A stretch of DNA of 8,892 bases from Nitrospinota bacterium (GTDB lineage Bacteria > Nitrospinota > Nitrospinia > UBA9942), in contig JACRGN010000383.1 of the NCBI GenBank assembly GCA_016234205.1, positions 1 through 8,892 on the forward strand, in the 5' to 3' direction. This document shows, in pieces, positions 5,610 through 8,892 of the stretch. Position 1 is the first letter of the stretch, and each line of letters begins with the position of its first letter. Below the pieces are notes generated by a model. The model saw nothing but the letters and a program-made list of their open reading frames with translations, was not told the DNA's origin and made no database searches. The translations under genes and the position numbers were made by a program.

Positions 5610-6510
5610 CAGGAAGATATGGATGGATGGAAAGATTGTGGTGTGGGATGAGGCAAATGTCCATGTAATGACCCATACACTTCATTATGGACTTGGAGTG
5701 TTTGAAGGAATCAGGTGCTACAAGACTGTTAACGGCTCGGCAGTTTTTCGTCTAAATGAGCATATAGACAGGCTCTTCAACTCTGCCCATATCATGAGCA
5801 TGAAGATACCTTATTCAAAAGAAGAAATAAAAGATGCAATAAAACAGATTATAAAAACAAACGGGTTTGATGCGTGTTATATAAGGCCGATAGTATTTCT
5901 CGGCAGTAATAAACTTGGACTTAACTGTAAAGGTGCCAATGTCCATACTGCTGTTGTAGTCTGGCAGTGGGGGGCGTATCTCGGTGAGGAAGGACTGACA
6001 AATGGAATCAGGGCAAAGGTATCATCCTTTACAAGACACCATATAAATATAAACATGACAAAGGCTAAGGTCTGCGGCAATTATGTAAACTCTATTCTGG
6101 CAAAGTTAGAGGTAACAGAAAATGGATACGATGAGGCGATATTACTTGATGTAAATGGTAATGTGGCTGAAGGCTCAGGTGAAAATATCTTTATTGTAAG
6201 AAATGGTACCATTAAGACACCTCCTATAAATTCTGTTTTGGAAGGGATAACAAGGGATTCCATTGAAAGGATTGCAAATGACTCTGGTATAAAAGTAAAA
6301 GAGGAGGCCTTTTCAAGGGATGAACTGTATATAGCCGATGAGGCATTCTTCTGCGGGACTGCTGCTGAAATAACGCCAATAAGAGAGGTAGATAATAGGA
6401 CAATAGGAGAGGGAACAAGGGGACCTATTACAAAAAAAATTCAGGAGACCTTCTTTGATATTGTGAAGGGTAAAAACAATAAATATAAAGAGTGGCTTAC
6501 ATATCTATAA
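5602..6510 (+). CDS. ilvE: Branched-chain amino acid aminotransferase (fold type IV)
   Basis: This PLP enzyme reversibly transfers amino groups between Leu, Ile or Val and 2-oxoglutarate in the cytoplasm. Seen in 302 residues: the N-terminal IWMDGKIV and LHYGLGVFEGIRCY blocks, FRLNEHIDRL, the cofactor lysine Lys156 in KAKVCGNYVNS, the GYDEAILLD and EGSGENIF blocks, GITRDS, and the late FFCGTAAEITP. Length and order match bacterial IlvE. D-amino-acid aminotransferase and PabC share the fold, but the FEGIR and GNYVNS patterns fit IlvE. A strong AGGAGG (5592-5597) lies 4 nt before the ATG, inside the end of the M20 gene, so it can be translated well independently. It is the last gene of the plus-strand operon. 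No separate ilv or leu genes are present here. Confidence 0.94.
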   Translation: MDNRKIWMDGKIVVWDEANVHVMTHTLHYGLGVFEGIRCYKTVNGSAVFRLNEHIDRLFNSAHIMSMKIPYSKEEIKDAIKQIIKTNGFDACYIRPIVFLGSNKLGLNCKGANVHTAVVVWQWGAYLGEEGLTNGIRAKVSSFTRHHININMTKAKVCGNYVNSILAKLEVTENGYDEAILLDVNGNVAEGSGENIFIVRNGTIKTPPINSVLEGITRDSIERIANDSGIKVKEEAFSRDELYIADEAFFCGTAAEITPIREVDNRTIGEGTRGPITKKIQETFFDIVKGKNNKYKEWLTYL

Positions 6511-6519
6511 ACCCAGTTA

Positions 6520-6550
6520 GAAGTATTCCGATAAATATCGGAATGTCTTC
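6520..6550. terminator. Hairpin between convergent ilvE and the sugar aminotransferase
   Basis: ATTCCGATA (6525-6533) and TATCGGAAT (6536-6544) are exact reverse complements, extended after a small internal loop by GAAG (6520-6523) and CTTC (6547-6550). It lies 10 bp after the ilvE stop and 20 bp from the end of the opposing gene, a usual place for a two-way terminator. T-runs are weak on both sides. TAGAAGT (6518-6524) and ACTTCTA (6566-6572) add an outer alternative pairing. Confidence 0.5.
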
Positions 6551-6569
6551 ATTTATTAGCAAGGAACTT

Positions 6570-7670
6570 CTACGGGGTAAACCTTTTTACCACATCACAC
6601 ACCTTTTCAATCTCTTCCCTCTTCAGTTCAGGAAACATGGGTAGTGAGACGACCTCCCTTGCCGCCTTATAGCTATTCGGCAGGTCTGATTCTAAATAGC
6701 CAAGATGCTTATATGCCTCCTGTGCAGGTATCGGGACAGGGTAGTGAATAGCAGAAGATATGCCATTTTCAGAAAGAAATTTTATAAATTCATCACGGTT
6801 TTTTATCCGTATTGTATAGACATGATAGATATGACTCTTTCCCGCCTCTTTCGGTAACTGAACAGGGAGTTTATTTAACAGATTATTATAGATTGAAGCA
6901 TTCTTTCTCCTCATCTCATTCCACTCATCAATCTTTTTTAGCTTCACCCTTAATATAGCAGCCTGAATCTCATCCAGCCTACTGTTATAACCAACTATTT
7001 GATGTATATATTTCTGCTTACTTCCATGAACCCTTAAAATTTTTATTTTATCAGCTATACCCTCATTATTTGTCACAACAATCCCGCCATCGCCAAATGC
7101 ACCGAGGTTTTTTGAAGGAAAAAAACTGAAGGCTCCAATATCTCCAATCCCTCCAATCTTTTTGCTCTTATACTCTGTGCCAAATGCCTGTGCACAATCC
7201 TCTATGACTTTTAAATTATGTCTTTTGGCAATCTCCAGAATCTTATCCATCTCGGCAGTATAACCATACATATGTACAGGAATAATAGCCTTCGTCTTTT
7301 TTGTTACTTTACCTTCAATCTTTGAAGGGTCTATATTATAACTATTAATATCTATATCAACAAAAACAGGTTTTGCCCCACAGTATGAAATCGCCTCTGC
7401 AGTAGCTATAAATGTAAAAGGAGTTGTTATTACCTCATCCCCTTCTCCAATACCACAGGCAAGCAAAGATAGATGCAACGCATCTGTGCCGGAGGCAACT
7501 CCTATTGCATGCTTTACCCCGATATATTCCGCAACCTCTCTTTCCAAAGATGAAACCTCATTACCCAGAATAAACTGCCCACTCTCCAATACTTTCTTGA
7601 CAGAATCATCTATCTCTTTTTCTATAGATGAATACTGTCTTTTTAAATCTACTAATGGTATCTGCTGCAT
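6570..7670 (-). CDS. DegT/DnrJ/EryC1/StrS-family PLP sugar aminotransferase
   Basis: This 366-residue fold-type I enzyme transfers an amino group, usually from glutamate, to a keto sugar nucleotide used for O-antigen, capsule, flagellin glycans or similar. Seen: IPLVDLKRQY at the N-terminus, VASGTDALHLSL (58-69), TTPFTFIATAEAI (82-94), PVHMYGY (131-137), IEDCAQAFG (156-164) with Asp158 for the pyridine nitrogen, SFFPSKNLGAFGDGG (182-196) with the cofactor Lys187, and YNSRLDEIQAA. The ATG at 7670 is preferred over an in-frame TTG three bases upstream because GGGAGG (7675-7680) lies 4 nt from it. The substrate is not deducible: WecE, FdtB, WbpE and PseC relatives share these motifs. Neighbouring glycan genes are absent, but LPS and flagellar genes are close. 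Confidence 0.9.
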   Translation of the reverse strand: MQQIPLVDLKRQYSSIEKEIDDSVKKVLESGQFILGNEVSSLEREVAEYIGVKHAIGVASGTDALHLSLLACGIGEGDEVITTPFTFIATAEAISYCGAKPVFVDIDINSYNIDPSKIEGKVTKKTKAIIPVHMYGYTAEMDKILEIAKRHNLKVIEDCAQAFGTEYKSKKIGGIGDIGAFSFFPSKNLGAFGDGGIVVTNNEGIADKIKILRVHGSKQKYIHQIVGYNSRLDEIQAAILRVKLKKIDEWNEMRRKNASIYNNLLNKLPVQLPKEAGKSHIYHVYTIRIKNRDEFIKFLSENGISSAIHYPVPIPAQEAYKHLGYLESDLPNSYKAAREVVSLPMFPELKREEIEKVCDVVKRFTP

Positions 7671-7689
7671 CAAACCTCCCTTAATTGAT

Positions 7690-7710
7690 GATTGACGATT
7701 GACGATTGAC
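7690..7710. repeat. GATTGAC heptamer tandem repeat, three copies
   Basis: Three exact units occupy 7690-7696, 7697-7703 and 7704-7710, followed by a partial unit (GATT). Each unit junction creates a TTGACG hexamer, a good -35 box, in the space between a divergent gene and a tRNA. Confidence 0.85.
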
Positions 7711-7720
7711 GATTTATAAT
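7692..7720 (+). promoter_or_regulatory. Near-consensus promoter for tRNA-Leu
   Basis: TTGACG (7692-7697), a 17-bp spacer and a perfect TATAAT (7715-7720) make a strong sigma-70-type promoter, with a predicted start near 7727 and the mature tRNA at 7731. A second TATAAT (7724-7729) and two further TTGACG boxes (7699-7704, 7706-7711) give only 19-bp or 12-bp alternatives. Confidence 0.65.
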
Positions 7721-7730
7721 TGATATAATT

Positions 7731-7817
7731 GCCGGAGTGGTGGAACTGGAAGACGCGCGGGACTCAAAATCCCGTGAGGGCAACCTCGTGAGGGTTCGAC
7801 CCCCTCCTCCGGCACCA
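7731..7817 (+). tRNA. tRNA-Leu, anticodon CAA
   Basis: The full cloverleaf can be drawn. The acceptor stem pairs GCCGGAG (7731-7737) with CTCCGGC (7807-7813), with discriminator A7814 and encoded CCA (7815-7817). The anticodon stem pairs CGGGA (7758-7762) with TCCCG (7770-7774), with loop CTCAAAA and anticodon CAA at 7765-7767, reading UUG. The long class II variable arm GAGG-GCAA-CCTC (7776-7787) confirms leucine. The T arm is GAGGG-TTCGACC-CCCTC (7790-7806). It stands alone, with its own promoter, divergent from the aminotransferase gene. No duplicated tRNA 3' end is seen to its right, so there is no sign of an integrated element. Confidence 0.97.
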
Positions 7818-7949
7818 AATATAAACATTATATCACAAGAGATTATGAAACTTAAATATCCTGACCAAATTCATATTTTCCGATTTTGCTATGATTTTAA
7901 TAACGTTGTTTTAGGTTTACCAGGCTAAAGGAAAGAGGTGGATGAAACG

Positions 7950-8003
7950 ATGAAATTTGATACAGTTGCTAAGACAAAAAAAAGGAAAAAGAAAACAATC
8001 TAA
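7950..8003 (+). CDS. Possible 17-residue very basic peptide
   Basis: An ATG at 7950 opens a short frame encoding MKFDTVAKTKKRKKKTI, then TAA. AGAGGTG (7934-7940) lies 9 nt upstream, an acceptable ribosome binding site. The Lys-rich tail comes from an A-rich run, so the composition may be accidental. It could be on the tRNA transcript, since no terminator is seen between them. Weakly supported; a chance ORF is the simpler view. Confidence 0.2.
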   Translation: MKFDTVAKTKKRKKKTI

Positions 8004-8017
8004 ATAAATGCTTCCCT

Positions 8018-8079
8018 AAAAAAATAACCGCATATTACATTGTTATTCAGAATCAATCTGAGAAATACATAATATGCGG
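8018..8079 (-). terminator. Terminator-like hairpin after the small flagellar genes
   Basis: CCGCATATTA (8028-8037) and TAATATGCGG (8070-8079) are exact reverse complements around a 32-nt loop that can partly pair (CAG/CTG). Reading the minus strand, the stem is followed by GGTTATTTTTTT, that is seven T residues (8018-8024). It lies just past the 67-residue gene, as expected for the 3' end of that transcript. The long loop is unusual for an intrinsic terminator. Confidence 0.5.
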
Positions 8080-8102
8080 CTATAAAAACAAAGTGATTTT
8101 CC

Positions 8103-8306
8103 TTATGCTCTTGTATTAATATTTATGCCTTTATTATTGCCCTCACTTGCCTCTTCTGCGGCATTATTCGGTTGCCCTGATTTTACTTCATTCAACTCCT
8201 CTGCACCCCCAGAATTGCTTGCCTTTACTCCCTGTCCGCCTTTCGCTATTGTGCGCAATACATTCTGTAATTGTCCGTTATTTGAAATACCCCCAATATG
8301 TGACAT
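8103..8306 (-). CDS. Small protein in flagellar locus, function unknown (67 aa)
   Basis: This 67-residue hydrophilic protein, rich in Gly, Asn, Ala and Glu, has no Cys, Trp, Phe or Tyr, no signal peptide and no membrane segment. It opens MSHIGGISNNGQLQNVLRT, and the second half (GGAEELNEVKSGQPNNAAEE) looks disordered. Translation is well supported: CGGAGGT (8313-8319) is 6 nt from the ATG. It lies downstream of a 24-residue peptide gene and a sigma-28-like promoter, and is followed by a terminator-like hairpin, so it probably belongs to a late flagellar transcript. Its first dozen residues resemble those of the 24-residue peptide (GG[V/I]S, then Q three or four residues on), suggesting a shared motif or duplication. 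I do not recognise a family. Confidence 0.7.
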   Translation of the reverse strand: MSHIGGISNNGQLQNVLRTIAKGGQGVKASNSGGAEELNEVKSGQPNNAAEEASEGNNKGININTRA

Positions 8307-8386
8307 TTAATTACCTCCGTATTAGCCCAATAATCAATTCATTTATTATTATCAATAAAAGTGATTTGAGGGCAATGTTTATCTTC

Positions 8387-8461
8387 TTACTTATGCTTTG
8401 GCCTTCTTACCGGATGTGGACGATGTATTTGAGCTGCACTTGATACGCCTCCTACCTTCAT
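8387..8461 (-). CDS. 24-residue basic peptide in flagellar locus, unknown
   Basis: The peptide begins MKVGGVSSAAQIH and ends in a His/Pro/Arg/Lys-rich tail (RPHPVRRPKHK). The case for translation is the ribosome binding site: AAGGAGGT (8469-8476) with a 7-nt spacer to the ATG is a full anti-16S match, among the best in the window. A sigma-28-like promoter about 70 bp upstream would produce a leader of about 60 nt. The N-terminus resembles that of the 67-residue protein encoded next. Its size is far below most gene callers' limits. Possible roles include a small flagellar regulator or secreted peptide; none is shown. Confidence 0.55.
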   Translation of the reverse strand: MKVGGVSSAAQIHRPHPVRRPKHK

Positions 8462-8527
8462 TTTAACCACCTCCTTCAATTAATTAATTAAATTATAAAT
8501 CTCTAAGCTCATTTGTTTCCTTTCTTT

Positions 8528-8555
8528 ATATCGGCACTAATTTATAATATCTTTA
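8528..8555 (-). promoter_or_regulatory. Sigma-28 (FliA)-type flagellar promoter
   Basis: On the minus strand TAAA (8552-8555) is separated by 16 bp from GCCGATAT (8528-8535), against the FliA consensus TAAA-N15-GCCGATAA. The -10 box matches seven of eight bases. It sits 10 bp beyond the flaG stop and points toward the 24- and 67-residue genes, marking them as candidate late (class III) flagellar genes. Confidence 0.6.
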
Positions 8556-8565
8556 ATATTATTAT

Positions 8566-8892
8566 TTAACCGTCTTTTACATTACCCATTTCATTAATAA
8601 TCTTTTCAATGGCAGTTTTAAGTTTTTGCACCTCTTCCGGAGGTATTTCTTTTACTACCTTTTTGGTATCTTTATCAATGACCTTTATAGCAAGGTCTTT
8701 ATTATCATTGATATAATAGTGTAGATACCTTTTTGTCATTGCACTGAGATTTTTAGACAGGTTATCGTTTTTCTCATCTTTTTGTGTCATATTTTTTGAA
8801 TTCTCATAGATATAATTCTCATTTCCTCTTTTTTTGTTAGCTAAATCTTTTGCCTCTTGGGATAATGAGACTGTATCATTTGCACCTGATAA
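8566..8892 (-). CDS. flaG: FlaG-family flagellar protein, 5' end beyond the window
   Basis: FlaG-family proteins are encoded beside flagellin and fliD and influence filament length or assembly in several bacteria. Seen: the C-terminal FlaG core, with DLAIKVIDKDTKKVVKEIPPEE followed by a short helix and the terminal GNVKDG. An ATG at 8790 would give 74 residues, but the frame stays open to the window edge, giving at least 108 residues. The extra part includes ANDTVSLSQEAKDLA, a pattern common near the start of flagellar proteins, and no good Shine-Dalgarno precedes the ATG at 8790. The gene is therefore treated as partial, with its start off the right edge. The flagellin gene would be expected further right. 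Confidence 0.8.
   Translation of the reverse strand, partial: LSGANDTVSLSQEAKDLANKKRGNENYIYENSKNMTQKDEKNDNLSKNLSAMTKRYLHYYINDNKDLAIKVIDKDTKKVVKEIPPEEVQKLKTAIEKIINEMGNVKDG

Larger units (their letters stand above)
7818..8102. other. Non-coding stretch between tRNA-Leu and the flagellar genes
   Basis: I see no well-supported gene in these 285 bp. They hold a possible 17-residue basic ORF (7950-8003) and the terminator-like hairpin of the minus-strand unit (8018-8079). No T-rich hairpin directly follows the tRNA. Confidence 0.5.

Noticed and set aside
7737..7928. Plus-strand frame of 63 codons, including a 27-codon version from 7845
   Set aside because: The longer frame runs through the tRNA-Leu gene. 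The shorter one has only a weak ribosome binding site and an unremarkable translation.
7731..8102. Integrated element at the tRNA-Leu 3' end
   Set aside because: No duplicated tRNA 3' segment, integrase or phage-like gene is seen to the right; the next genes are flagellar.
8319..8345. Second possible sigma-28 promoter, TAAA-N15-GCTAATAC, before the 67-residue gene
   Set aside because: The -10 box matches only five of eight bases and overlaps the ribosome binding site of that gene, so a transcript from it would lack the site.
8125..8443. Plus-strand frames opposite the small flagellar genes
   Set aside because: They are antisense to the 67- and 24-residue genes, which have much better ribosome binding sites and a matching promoter and terminator.
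8480..8512. Ten-codon minus-strand ORF (MSLEIYNLIN) between the sigma-28-like promoter and the 24-residue gene
   Set aside because: Its ribosome binding site would fall at or before the predicted transcription start near 8520, so it would not be translated from that transcript.

Overview
The window looks like a chromosomal segment of an AT-rich, flagellated, Gram-negative bacterium. The Gram-negative call rests on two Kdo (LPS inner core) genes, and the flagellar call on a FlaG-family gene beside a sigma-28-like promoter. The intergenic spaces are unusually full of palindromes and short dispersed-looking repeats. That style reminds me of Nitrospirota, Desulfobacterota or Schekmanbacteria-like genomes, but no phylogenetic marker here settles the lineage.

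Layout. Positions 257-1797 (minus strand) hold kdsD followed by kdsC, translationally coupled, for two steps of Kdo synthesis. Positions 1849-2456 are a long non-coding space with a cluster of palindromes (1921-2091) and a separate element (2188-2315) that folds as a closed three-way junction with competing pairings. Positions 2457-2894 (plus) encode a Lys/Glu/Ala-rich charged protein of unknown role. Positions 2908-3118 are three inverted repeats nested around one centre. Positions 3130-6510 (plus) are three overlapping genes: a helical protein with a C-terminal HPr phosphocarrier domain, an M20-family amidohydrolase, and a branched-chain aminotransferase (ilvE). A hairpin separates ilvE from a convergent DegT/DnrJ/EryC1/StrS sugar aminotransferase (6570-7670, minus). 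A tRNA-Leu(CAA) with encoded CCA lies at 7731-7817 behind a near-consensus promoter embedded in a 7-bp tandem repeat.

The right end (8011-8892, minus) is a flagellar fragment. It holds the 3' part of a flaG-like gene that runs off the window, a sigma-28-like promoter just after it, a 24-residue peptide gene with a very strong Shine-Dalgarno sequence, a 67-residue protein gene, and a terminator-like hairpin with a T-run. The two small proteins share a similar N-terminal GG[V/I]S pattern, and I do not recognise either.

How the genes fit together. KdsD makes arabinose-5-phosphate for Kdo-8-phosphate synthesis and KdsC removes the phosphate afterwards; the StrS-type aminotransferase probably also serves surface polysaccharide. 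The HPr-fusion/M20/IlvE cluster suggests phosphorylation-linked control of amino-acid or N-acyl-amino-acid metabolism, which is inference. The points most worth a second look are the bistable RNA-like element, the sigma-28-linked tiny flagellar genes, and the HPr fusion.
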